Source: Odiellus spinosus
Lineage: Eukaryota; Arthropoda; Arachnida; Opiliones; Phalangiidae
Length of the DNA stretch: 64,000 bases
Direction: 5' to 3'
NCBI GenBank assembly: GCA_963920705.1
Contig: OY987225.1
Span: 7,565,013 to 7,629,012, forward strand
Part shown: positions 31,573 to 41,383 of the stretch, in pieces
How the letters are laid out: every line of letters starts with the position of its first letter
Position numbering within the stretch: the first letter of the stretch is position 1
The notes under the pieces: generated by a model
Database searches by the model: none
What the model was told of the DNA's origin: nothing
Seen by the model: only the letters and a program-made list of their open reading frames with translations
Translations under genes and position numbers: made by a program

Positions 31573-32480
31573 TTACGCTACAGTCGTCCTTGAGCCTGGT
31601 TTCGCTATTCGAACTTTTTCCCAAGGGGGTAAAGCTAAGGGGTGACGTTGAAAATCGAAGTTTCTCTCTTCTAGATCAGTTATTTTGTTCTTAACTAAGT
31701 ATTTTGTTACCTCCGTCGGGGATCTTAATCTAGGGGGTTTCGGTCCCGGAGGATAGTAATAGATATCGAATGTTGGACCTCCTGGTTGTACCGTATATCG
31801 GTAACATAACTCTCTAACCCAGCCTTTTTTGAAGGGTTTTTTCAGATGATTCGGAACCTTCTGTCTTGCTTCCGGTTCTTCAGCTCCAGATGATATATCC
31901 TCATCAGATTTTTCTTCGACCAAGCTTTCGAATGTAATGTTTTCCGTGTTTTTCTTCGGAGAGGAAATGTTTTTCTTCTTTTTTTTCAACAATCTTTTCC
32001 CTCTTTGTATCGCCGCTTCCAATTCTGAGGGTGAGGATGACGGTTCTCGAGCCCGTTTTTTTTGTGTCCCTCAGGATTTCTTTCGTCAATAACGTACTTG
32101 TGTCCAATTTACGATCGATTTCGTTTCCTTCGGGTTCCGAAGTTGATACACTTGGACTGAGAGCATGAGTGACTCGAGGAACTTCTTGGGGCTCAATTTT
32201 CTGCTTCAATTTCTCCTTTTCTGGGCTTGATTCAGGGAGTGGAACGTTTTTCGCTAACTCGATGACTCGTTCGGGAGAGCTTGTCTCTTTCAACGAATCG
32301 ATACCGTGACTGGATACCCAATCAAGGAGCTCTTGTTGTCGAGCTTTTATCTATTCCGGACTCATCGGAGTATATCGATTTGGGGTGGTGTCTCGCTCGG
32401 GATCTTTGGATGGAGAGGATACAGGGGTTTGTGTGAGCCTTTTTGGTTCGGTCTCATTTAGATCCCTCGAATGAAATTCT
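31573..32480 (-). pseudogene. Gypsy-1 proximal 3' ORF with MBD-like domain
   Basis: Two overlapping frames (31904-32293 and 31573-32022) appear to be one former ORF with a frameshift near 31960. The first part is charged and rich in Glu, Lys, Ser and Pro. Then a Lys-rich stretch (KRLLKKKKK) and an acidic spacer lead to the MBD module at 31635-31838, and the ORF ends soon after. The ORF follows directly after pol in the same direction. It might be expressed by readthrough, reinitiation or splicing; no splice signal was decisive. Confidence 0.6.
31635..31838 (-). other. MBD-like domain in Gypsy-1
   Basis: It reads FKKGWVRELCYRYTVQPGGP, then TFDIYYYPPG, then PRLRSPTEVTKYL and NFDFQRHP. The pattern matches MBD: GW, first Arg, D-[VI]-Y, second Arg with Ser, helix with E..KYL, F-x-F. 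The loop before RS is three or four residues longer than in the Copia copies. All residues equivalent to MeCP2 R111, D121, Y123, R133 and S134 are kept. Divergence from the Copia versions suggests independent capture or old exchange. Confidence 0.82.
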
Positions 32481-32526
32481 TCCAAGTCGCTTTGTTCGGA
32501 TCCTATTCTCGTTTTCTTTCTCTCCC

Positions 32527-35390
32527 TTAGATCTCCCGAACACGGTTTACTAGATTCGGCGGGTCTCGTTTTTCTTTTGTCTCGTGGTTCAGATCGATCG
32601 TGTTCTTTCGGTTCTGGGTCGGGCGTTTGTCTACGATCCGATTCCGGTGATTTTTTCCCATTTGTCGTTCTGGTTCAGGATCTTCTCGCTGGTCAACTGG
32701 CTGTTCGGAGGGAGGTTCTTCTCCTTGTTCAACTTCCACTTCTAGAGGATGAGGTTCAATGTTGAACGGAGTGTCTGGGGTTTGATACAGTTTTAACTGT
32801 GCGATATTGATCGATCCGATGTTTTTCCTGGATATGGCGTCTGTTAAGACATAAACCAAAGGGCTTAATTTTTTCTCAATTCGGAAAGGTCCTGACCACT
32901 TTGGACAAAGTTTGGCCATTCTTCCGATATCTGCTCTAGATAAAGGGTGAGTGAGCTTCCAAACGAGGGTCCCAGGTTCGAATTCTAGATCTTCATGTCG
33001 TTTGTCGTAATATTTTTTCTGCTTTTCTTGTGCCAATTTTGAGAATTCTTTGGCTAGTTTCCATTGCTCATGGAGAATCGCTATAGTGGAGGTTCGATCG
33101 TCGAATTCTTCGATAGGCATCCCGATATCGAGATCCCAAGGAAGTCTTGGCTCTCGTCCCATGTTGAGATAAAATGGTGAACGTCGAGTTGTATCGTGGG
33201 GAGCCGAATTTATAGCGAAAGCTAACGAATCTAAGGTTTCGTCCCATTTTCGATGGTTATTTCCGACGTAGATTGAGGTTGTCTCTCCTAAGACACGATT
33301 CACTCTTTCGGTGAGATCCGACTGGGGATGATACGGAGTCGTATGGATCGGCATGATTTTGAATAGATCACATGTTTCTTTCCACAAGGTGGATACGAAT
33401 TGTTTTCCTCTATCGCTTAGGATTTGTTTCGGTGCTCCCCATCGACATACGAGACTTTTCAAGGCTATAGCGCAATCTGTAGTTGTAATAGCGGGCACGG
33501 GTACCAATTCGACATATTTTGTCATGTAGTCCGTGAAGACTATGAGGAATCGACTTCCACTCCGACTGATTGGGAAAGGGCCCATGATGTCCACACCTAT
33601 CTTATCCCATGGTGCTGTCGGTTGAGTTGACTGCATTAGGCCAGGAGTTCGTCGATTTCTTATTTTGAACTGTTGGCAGAGGATACATTGTCTAATGTAC
33701 GTCCTGACATCTTCTCTTAAGTGTGGCCACCAGTAGCGGGCTTCGACCTTCGCGATGGTTTTGTCTCGGCCTCTATGCCCGGACAAGGGATGTTCATGTA
33801 ACAGTCGCAGAGTTTCTCTTCTCAATTGAGTTGGTAAATATATCTTCTCCGGTTTGTGTCTGAACTCTCTTCGGTAGACGAGGTCATTGTGTATTACAAA
33901 ACGTGGATGAGGAGAAGCATTTTCTTTGGTTAATCGTTTTATTAAAACTGTCATCGTAGGGTCTTCTCTTTGGGCTGTGATGATATCCTTTCGATCGTAA
34001 ATGTGAAAATTTGCGTGTGGATATGGCGGAAGAATGGTTTCTCTGGGATCTTTCTCTTCGGTTTCCGAACTTGACAACGGGTCAATTCCAGGAGTGGTTG
34101 ATCCAGTTAGGGACATCGCTAAAAGTCCCAAAGGGGCACGTGACAATGCGTCCGCGACGACATTTTCTACGCCTTTTTTATGAGTGATCTTGAAATCGAA
34201 TGTTTGGAGATACATCGCCCATTTGACTAATCTTGAGTGGGGTTCCTTTAAGCTGAACAGCCACTGGAGGCTCTTGTGATCGGTTACAACCGTAAACGGT
34301 AGCGTTTCTAGATATGGACGGAAGTGTCCTACTGACCAGTATATCGCCAGACACTCCCGTTCGGTATTGGTGTAGTTTTGTTCTGCCTTCAATAAGCTTC
34401 GGCTAGCATAGGCTATAGGAACCTCGACGTTATCTTGTATCTGTGACAGCATAGCTCCTAATCCGATACCGGAAGCGTCGGTAGTCAAGATACAAGGTAG
34501 ATCGGAGTTGTATGGTGCGATCGCGGATGCTGTTGCAATGGCTTCCTTTATTTTTTGGAAGGCTTCTTCTTGGGCCTGTCCCCATTTGAAAGGAACATCT
34601 TTTTTCTTCAGTTGGTTTAAAGGTGCTACGATGTCTGAAAATCTTGGTACGAAACGATGATGCCAGCCGGCCATTCCCAAAAATCTTTGGACTTGTTTTA
34701 AAGTTTTCGGACGAGGAAATTCCTTGATCGCCTTGATCTTAGATGGATCAATAAATATTCCTTTCTCGTTTAGGATATGTCCTAGGACAATGGCTTCCGG
34801 TTGGGCGAATCGACATTTTTTTAATTGAAGAGTCAAGCCTGCGTTCTTCAGTTTCTGCATTACGTATTCGAGAGCGTTCTGATGTTCTCTCCAAGTTTCT
34901 GATGCGATGAGAATATCGTCCAGATATACCACGATGGAAAATGGTCCAGAATCTCTGAATATTTCGTCCATTGCTCTTTGAAACATTGAGGGTGCGTTAC
35001 ATAAGCCCATGGCAAGGACGTTGAACTCGTATTTACCCGCATGGGTAATGAAGGCCGTCTTCGGTTTGGCATCTGGGGCCAATTCGACTTGCCAATACCC
35101 ACTTTTTAGATCAAGGGCGGTAACGTATTTCGGCTTTCCCATCTTGTTGAAAGTTTCTTCTATACGAGGTAGAGGATAGCTGTCCTTAACGGTTACAGCG
35201 TTAACTTCCTGTAGGTCCACGCAAAACCGGGTTTTCGTTTGTCCCGTTCCTGAACCATCGTCTTGTTCGATGATCACTACGGGTGATGCCCAAGGGGATG
35301 TTGATGGACGAATGATTCCATCCTTTAGCATCTCGTAGATATGTTCTTCAATTATTCGTTTCTTTTCGTCGCTAACTCGGTAAGGACGTT
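32527..35390 (-). CDS. Gypsy-1 reverse transcriptase, RNase H and integrase
   Basis: 934 codons downstream of a frame change near 35395; RT really begins before the first Met (NKRPYRVSDEKKRIIEEHIY). RT motifs: DGIIRPSTSPWASPVV, FCVDLQEVNAV, YPLPRIEE, TALDLKSGYWQ, FNVLAMGLCNAP and catalytic VVYLDDILIAS. RNase H follows with TTDASGIGLGAMLSQ and VVTDHKSLQWL. The integrase zinc module is HEHPLSGHRGRDKT..C..C. The DDE residues are in GVDIMGPFP, ILSDRGKQF and PQSDLTERVNRV. The C-terminal GPF-type module (KWSGPFRIEKKL) is followed by a Pro/Glu-rich tail without a chromodomain. Length and order fit a full Ty3/gypsy pol. Confidence 0.94.
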
Positions 35391-36185
35391 TGTTGACTGG
35401 TTTGGCGTTTCGGTATGAATCTCGTTAACGACTAAATTTGTCCTTCCCACTTTATCGCTGAATAGTTCTGGGAATCGAAGTAGTAATTCTTTCAATTCCT
35501 TCTTCTGAGTTGGAGATAATGAAGTCGCATTTACCGCTTCGTATATATTATTTATCATTAATGGAGACGGTGGGCCTTTGTCCTTTGATATGTCTGTAAA
35601 ACGTAATATCTCGCCGTTTATGTTACAAGTCAAATTTTTGAAATCTATGACTACGCCCCAATTTTCTAGAAAATCTTGGCCTAGGATGGCGTCACAGAGT
35701 AAAGAGGGTACAATGTGAAATTCCTGCGAGAAACGTCTTCGGTTGTTGTTTTCAAAAGTAACTTCAAAGTCAAGTGTTACGGATCCTATCGTAAAGGTGT
35801 ATCTTCCGTCACCCATAACGATGCATTCGGAAATTTTTTCATGAGGGATGTAGTCTTCTCCTCTATGCTTTCTCAGATTTCTCCATTGTTCTGCGCTTAT
35901 CATCGAAACTTCGGCTCCATTGTCGATTCTCGTTATTAGAGGTCCATGTTCGAATTCGACGTTAATTTGATGTAAAGGTCTTTTGTTCAAGCTTCTTTTT
36001 CGTTGAATCGCTGCCAATGAATATGGGGGCTCTTGAGCGATACAACTTGTTTTTTCTTGGGCTATTGGGTTGTAGCGGGGGGTCGCTGGCCCACGTTTTG
36101 GCCTCCCGCTGGGGCGTTTCCCGGTTGGGATCTTCGTGATGAACAATTTCTTGAAAAGTGACCGGTTCCATTGCAATTGAAGCAA
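35352..36185 (-). pseudogene. Gypsy-1 protease region
   Basis: The frame carries the retropepsin motif TRIDNGAEVSMIS (about 35890-35930) and the flap/C-terminal block DAILGQDFLENWGVVID, then the linker to RT (TQKKELKELLLRFPELFS). The catalytic triplet reads D-N-G instead of the usual D-T/S-G, an odd substitution that may reduce activity. The frame shifts relative to the upstream zinc-knuckle frame (overlap at 36062-36185) and again before RT at about 35395. One of these may be a programmed Gag-Pol shift; the other is probably damage. Confidence 0.8.
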
Positions 36186-36625
36186 ATAATGTCTTGATTT
36201 TGAATGATGGGACGTGTTGGTTTTCGTTGTGCATTTTCCAAAATTCCTCGTGAAGGTTTGTTTCGCGAGTTGGGAGGAGCTGTTGTCGTGTTTAGTCTAT
36301 TTCCCGCTCCTTGGTTCTGATTTCTCCTGTTCGCTCCTTGATTCCCAGGCTGACGTTGGTTTTGGGCATAACCGGAAGGTGGGTACTGGTTGGCAGGCAC
36401 GTTCCAGGATGGACGCATTTGAACTTGATACGACGGTTGATAACCAAGATACGGCGCTTGCGTTGATGGAGCAATTGGAGGAGTTGCTGGCTGAAATGGC
36501 GGCCAGGCGAAAAATTGCTGCGGTAGTTGTGGTACGCCTGAAGGCGCGAATGAAAACGATGGCAGCCCTGGATATTGTAGTAACATCGGGCTTTGGGCTA
36601 TATTAGGTGTTGTTGTAGACATCGT
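36062..36625 (-). CDS. Gypsy-1 nucleocapsid segment
   Basis: A Pro/Gln/Asn-rich frame with one CCHC knuckle, IICFNCNGTGHFSRNC (about 36150-36195), followed by basic sequence. It continues the Gag ORF after a frame change near 36790. It would bind element RNA in the particle. Confidence 0.8.
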   Translation of the reverse strand, partial: TMSTTTPNIAQSPMLLQYPGLPSFSFAPSGVPQLPQQFFAWPPFQPATPPIAPSTQAPYLGYQPSYQVQMRPSWNVPANQYPPSGYAQNQRQPGNQGANRRNQNQGAGNRLNTTTAPPNSRNKPSRGILENAQRKPTRPIIQNQDIICFNCNGTGHFSRNCSSRRSQPGNAPAGGQNVGQRPPATTQ

Positions 36626-36768
36626 AATGATCGTTGATGGTTGAATAACCTGAGTGACTGGTTGATTCTTAATTGAGCTTGATGTCGAAGGAGTTCGAAG
36701 TGGAATTACCGATTTGGGGATAGCCGTTGATGGAGTTGGCGTTGTTTCTTCCGTAATTAAATTTCTTT

Positions 36769-38226
36769 TTAAACCCAGATTCTCTTCTTTAGGCAGTGCT
36801 CGTGGAGATCTGCTACGTTGTTTGTCGTTACGAAGGTTAAAAGTCCTCGAAATTCTGGTCGGATATTTCGTCTTAACATCTCGATCAAATCGTCTTCCGG
36901 TATTGGGGGAATTAACCCTTGGTTTATCCTTGAATAGAAGGTGAAGAATTCTTCTACCGTTTCCGTGGGACCTTGTAATCGGTTATAGAGATCTGCCTTG
37001 GCTCTGGCCTGCTCGTGATCAGCTCGATAATGTCTTTTAAATCTTCCTTTAAATTCATTCCATTCCATGGGTTGAGGTAATCCTCTATACCAAAATCGGG
37101 CATTTCCATGTAGGATCATTGGAAGTAAATCCATTTTCTGAGTTTCAGATAGACCATTAAATCGGGCGTATTCGTCATAGTCTCGTAAGAATTCGGAAAC
37201 CTTCTCTCCTTGGTTGCCGTGGAACGCTATATGGGTTGGGGGTTCCTTTAATCTTATTCCTCCTTTAACTTGAGCTAAAAGCTTGATCATCGAAGTTGAC
37301 CTTGGATATAATGGAGGTGAGTTTGGCTGAGACTGGTGCGGAACTGGTACATTCGTTGCTCTTGGAATGGGAGAAAGTTCTGGTATCGAGTGTGATTGTT
37401 GAGGCATTCCTGGTATATTAGTATAAATCCCTGGAGGTTGTTGTCCTTGAGGTGGAATCCAACCTTGATGTTGTTGAAAGGGAGTAGCAGTTGGTCCGCC
37501 TCCCTGATGTATCGTACTTGAAGCTTGTGGTAGGAATCCTTGATATAAAGATCCTGGTGGTACGAATCCTGGTTGTACCGAACCTTGAGGTACAAATCCT
37601 TGGGGCGGGCCTTGAGGGAAGACTTGTTGGGGGGTTTGGGTAGGTGTTGATTGTAGAATTCCAAATCCTCTTGCTCCGGAGGTATGACTTCCTGACGATG
37701 CTCTAGCTCTGGTCCCTGGGACTTGAGCTCGACCACGACCAATACCCAAAGGAGTAATACCAGGTAAGCTGGCTACCGACGGCGGTACTTGCGAGACAGT
37801 AGGTAGTCCCACCCCAACGTTTGAGGTTATGGGACGACCCATTTGAGTCACCGTAGTGGTAGCGGTAGTTAGTCTTACCTGTGTATTTACCCTCGTAACA
37901 GTGTTGGGGGTTTTATAAGAGGGAGCAGTCACTCTAACATAAGAAGGATTTGGGGCTAGCCATGCTATGGTAGGAATCATGCAAGTAGGCATTATCGAGA
38001 AGGATGTCGTAGGAGTGGTACCAGTAAGTGGTACTGACGAGAGAGTTTGAGTAGTCGTAGGACCTGAAGGTCCCACTGTTCCCGTTGTTCCCTGACTACT
38101 TGTATTCGTGATATTTGATATAGAATGTACTCCCCTTAATGTGGTAGTATTGGTAGTAATAGTAGTAGGAAATAAGTTATTAAATATGTTCATATTGGAT
38201 TGAGTAGTGGTCGGTGATAACGACAT
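36769..38226 (-). CDS. Gypsy-1 Gag
   Basis: The N-terminal half is extremely rich in Thr, Pro, Gly and Gln (PQQVFPQGPPQGFVPQG-type repeats). The C-terminal 150 residues form a retrotransposon Gag domain with FHGNQGEKVSEFLRDYDEYA, ARFWYRGLPQPMEWNEFK and FFTFYSRINQGLIPPIPEDD. The first ATG in frame is at about 38226, but the same frame stays open and coding-like up to about 38465 without an ATG. Translation may therefore start elsewhere or after splicing. Confidence 0.85.
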   Translation of the reverse strand: MSLSPTTTQSNMNIFNNLFPTTITTNTTTLRGVHSISNITNTSSQGTTGTVGPSGPTTTQTLSSVPLTGTTPTTSFSIMPTCMIPTIAWLAPNPSYVRVTAPSYKTPNTVTRVNTQVRLTTATTTVTQMGRPITSNVGVGLPTVSQVPPSVASLPGITPLGIGRGRAQVPGTRARASSGSHTSGARGFGILQSTPTQTPQQVFPQGPPQGFVPQGSVQPGFVPPGSLYQGFLPQASSTIHQGGGPTATPFQQHQGWIPPQGQQPPGIYTNIPGMPQQSHSIPELSPIPRATNVPVPHQSQPNSPPLYPRSTSMIKLLAQVKGGIRLKEPPTHIAFHGNQGEKVSEFLRDYDEYARFNGLSETQKMDLLPMILHGNARFWYRGLPQPMEWNEFKGRFKRHYRADHEQARAKADLYNRLQGPTETVEEFFTFYSRINQGLIPPIPEDDLIEMLRRNIRPEFRGLLTFVTTNNVADLHEHCLKKRIWV

Positions 38227-38918
38227 GTCTGACAAATTTAATTCAATACTCTCTAATTGATGTAATAATAAACGTGGTGGTCGTAATAACTTTCTAATAT
38301 TGAAGCCAGGTTGTTTATTCAGATCCCTCTCATCTAAACTATCATTTGGTTGTAAGGTATCCCAAGGAATACTCGCATTAGACGAGGGCGTGGAGGGGGA
38401 TTTTTCCGTTCGTGGAGTTTTAAAATTATCGTTTTTATTTGGGGAATTCAGTTTAATTTTTTGAAATATTCATTTATATAACCCTTATAAGTTTATCTAA
38501 TCTTTTTCCCAATAATTTTTTTTTTTTTTTTTTATTAGCGTTAAATTCCTTTCGTTTTTTCCCGTGAAAATAGGCCAAAACTTGTTTTAGCTAGGTTTTA
38601 GTTGTTACTATGGGAATATTTTCCAAAAAAAGGGCAAAAATGTTATTTCTTTATCTTTGATGACGTCAGCTAGACCCCTTTTCTCCCAGCGGCCGAGGGA
38701 AAAAGAAAAACTCTCGGGCCAGAACGGGCGAAAAATTTTCGCCTATCCCCCCCCGTCTAAGAAAGAGGAGGGTAAAGGTAAAACGGGGTGGACGCGAAAA
38801 TAAAGTAAACTACACGTATGAACAGGCAAACAATGTAAAAGATAATCAAGAAGATATCAACCCACAGATTTGGTATATTATCTGGGTGTAAATAATTGTC
38901 CATTAAAGAAAAAAGTGT

Positions 38919-38948
38919 CCCAGGTTCGAAGGACTGGTCACGGCACCA
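38919..38948 (-). promoter_or_regulatory. Gypsy-1 primer-binding site (tRNA-His)
   Basis: In element sense TGGTGCCGTGACCAG, then TTCGAACCTGGG a few bases on, matching the complement of the 3' end and T-arm of tRNA-His(GTG). It lies five bases after the 5' LTR. Confidence 0.75.
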
Positions 38949-38953
38949 TTTAA

Positions 38954-39540
38954 TGTAACCGGCCTTTTTTGATTTAAATGCAACAGGTACCTTGCAAAGT
39001 TAGGCCGAGTTTCATTAAGAGGGTTCCTATTCATAGATTGTTGAACGCCCCTCCCGAATCGGGTTTAGGCTAAGTGAATAATTAAAGTATGAAATCTCTT
39101 ACCGAATCGGTTGATTCCGTTGAGGATGAGTCATCTGAACTACTTGACCAGTAGATTCTGGGCATATTGAGAGTAAAGGACGATACCGTCGTTTATGTAG
39201 AACACAGTTTTATTTTCGGAGAATATAACAATAAGTCCGATGCTATACAATTGAATTACTTAGCGACGTTCTTAATAAATGATTATCACAGAAAAATTCC
39301 GCGACCTGACCTTAGTACACGGTTGAAAAACTAAAAACAATCTTCGCGCTGAGCTGCCTAGCTTCTAACCGTCTTGTTCTCTGCTCTTTCCTCTCTCTCC
39401 TTCGTTCCCTCATCTCCTCAAAAGGGGAGGGGCTTTTTTTCTGCAACCGGCGACCTCGAAAAAAGGACATAAACCCTGGTAGTTTGTCAGGGTCCCTTTT
39501 CTTGGGTAGTTAGGGTACCATTTCGGGGTCGTCGGTTGCA
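38954..39540 (-). repeat. Gypsy-1 5' LTR
   Basis: 587 bp with about three substitutions from 28880-29466. It would hold the promoter. Confidence 0.96.
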
Positions 39541-39544
39541 AAGC

Positions 39545-40408
39545 GTTTCCTTCCTCATATATATTTCCCGGCAAACTAGACTGAGACTGTTAGAATATTT
39601 CAAAGGATTTGTTTTTCAGGTGTATGCCACTAAATACACCAACTGAAATCTTAATTTAACCTGAAAGAGACCAAAATGTAGAAAAACATTGGTACAGTTT
39701 CATTAAATTGAGGTTACTTCAATTGATTAAGCCAGCGAAATTCTGATGGAATTTTCCAATTTGGACCAATTTGACCAAATAAGTTGAATTTTCCTGATTT
39801 GTAAAGCCGATTTCTTTGGTTATTTTAAAGAAGCATATATTCAAATGAAAAGTAAAACTGACATCACACCTACATAATAGCTGCGGGAATGTTTTCAATT
39901 TCTTGTGATTAAATTAGCGAGCTTACTGCGACATCCAATTGACAAGGCCCCAATTGAGCCAGGTTTGCTTATCTACTTTAAAAAGTGACAAACCTCACAC
40001 TACGATCTTTATACCTTCGTGTTACTCACATAATATGATTTTGTAATAAACTTCTATTCTCAAATTTATCATTACATTAATATATTTCTACATTGAAAAA
40101 CCACGAGTGTTCAAATAAATCTAAATTTTTAAAAAGAGTCTACAATCATTTTGAAAATTAAATTAAGTCCTGTTAAGCCTAATCGTTGATGTTTGAAATT
40201 AAGTGCATGACTTGGATTCTCGCAATACACTGAACAGTATTTTAAATCACATGAAAAATAGAAACAGATCGAATTAAAGGTTCCTTCAACGATTTACTGC
40301 TTCCAGTTTGCAAAAACGTTTCGCAAAAACATGCTTATGTTGGCTATCTGTGCCAGTGAAAAACGGGCCTTACTCTTTATGACATTTAACAAAATTCTCA
40401 ATACTCAC
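39545..40408. other. Probable intron/intergenic DNA
   Basis: No repeat or gene recognised. A TGCCAGTGAAAAACGGGCC stretch at about 40350 loosely resembles minus-strand sequence near 24900. Confidence 0.35.
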
Positions 40409-40487
40409 ATTTTTAATGAACTTTCTGTTCAAGCCTATTATCCCATTTTGGTCACTTGATGGCGCTTCATACTGCTTAACTTCATTC
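40409..40487 (-). CDS. Possible internal host exon
   Basis: On minus, a good acceptor (TTTTCTACAG) is followed by 79 bases open in one frame (NEVKQYEAPSSDQNGIIGLN then RKFIKN), and then a consensus donor GTGAGTATT. I do not recognise the peptide. It is on the same strand as the coiled-coil exon at 15980-16111. Confidence 0.45.
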
Positions 40488-41235
40488 CTGTAGAAAATTT
40501 GATTGTAACACAATGATCTTAAAATAGGAATAAGATAGGAAATAAATAGTGTGTACAAGATAATGTTCAATATGTTATAGAATAGCCACTTTTTTACCAA
40601 GTTTAAATCCACAGAAATTCCTCGGAGTAAGATTACGATCGTGGATGGTACATAAAGTAGATATGAAAACCGACTCCATTCGCACCTTGTCGAATTGATC
40701 TTGCGCCAAGCAAGATAATTTAATCACCAGAAATGAAAAACATTCCCAAGGCTGTTTTTACATTTGAGTGATGGCGCTTTTACTTCTCATTTCAATAAGT
40801 AAATAGGAAACCAGGGTTTGACGTTACCTCTGGCAGAGGGCGCTGGAGTCTGCGACCAGGAAAGGAAGCAGGTAAAAGTAGAAGAGATTGTTCAGGAATC
40901 GAGGCAGTCGATGTTGTAAGCTGAGATCGTCTATGGTTAGTTAGGGTAAGTTTGGACACATCTAAGTTCGGACACTTTTACTATTTTAATTATCACTGCC
41001 GTCTGGTAGTGAATTTTTCCGGCAACCCGGTATTACGGTTTAGCCCTAAACATAAGCTTTCCAAAAAAAATACAACAAATTCGTAGGAAGAAGCGTTTCG
41101 AAAATGGAGGACGAAGATGGAGGTTCGGTAACTTTTCATAATTAACTTGTTTAAATTTGAGGAATGTTCATCTCATACTCGTTTTGAATAAGGTCTCTTT
41201 TCTTTTCTATCGATTGGATTTGTTAGCGGCTTGGA
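40488..41235. other. Unassigned DNA with possible pogo-type end
   Basis: GGGTAAGTTTGGACACATCT (from 40947) with a second GGACACTTTTAC copy resembles pogo/Tigger termini. It could be the outer left end of the element whose transposase lies at 55597-57067. Confidence 0.3.
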
Positions 41236-41238
41236 ATT

Positions 41239-41241
<3 letters not shown>

Positions 41242-41275
<34 letters not shown>
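41242..41275. repeat. AAT microsatellite, LINE 3' tail
   Basis: About ten AAT units immediately beyond the 3' end of the minus-strand LINE, as expected for a CR1/L2-type simple-repeat tail. Confidence 0.8.
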
Positions 41276-41277
<2 letters not shown>

Positions 41278-41383
41278 GGCTTTATTTAGGATTACCCTTT
41301 CAGACAAAGCTGATTTACAAAGAGGTCCTGTTAAGTTAAAAAACTAAAAGTTTGTCAGTTTAGATTAAATTATAGTAATAAAG

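Larger units (their letters stand above)
28880..39540 (-). mobile_element. Gypsy-1: Ty3/gypsy element with extra 3' ORFs including an MBD
   Basis: 10.66 kb on minus, with 587-bp LTRs, AAGC target duplications (28876-28879, 39541-39544), a tRNA-His-type primer site and a polypurine tract. Order: Gag, CCHC knuckle, protease, RT, RNase H, integrase, then about 3 kb of extra coding-like sequence before the 3' LTR. The extra part holds an MBD-like domain and a second CCHC-like motif. The LTRs differ at about three of 587 positions, so the insertion is recent. Frame changes occur between Gag and knuckle, knuckle and protease, and protease and RT. Confidence 0.96.

Noticed and set aside
29904..32293. 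Envelope gene in the gypsy element
   Set aside because: No signal peptide, membrane segment or furin-like site is visible; the region encodes MBD- and knuckle-like pieces instead.
17271..36790. Frameshifts in young elements as programmed recoding
   Set aside because: Copia-1 and Gypsy-1 have several shifts at non-slippery places; damage or assembly indels explain most. Only one Gag-Pol shift in the gypsy element could be programmed.
38919..38948. tRNA-like sequence
   Set aside because: It matches only the 3' part of tRNA-His in antisense and adjoins an LTR, so it is a primer site, not a tRNA gene.
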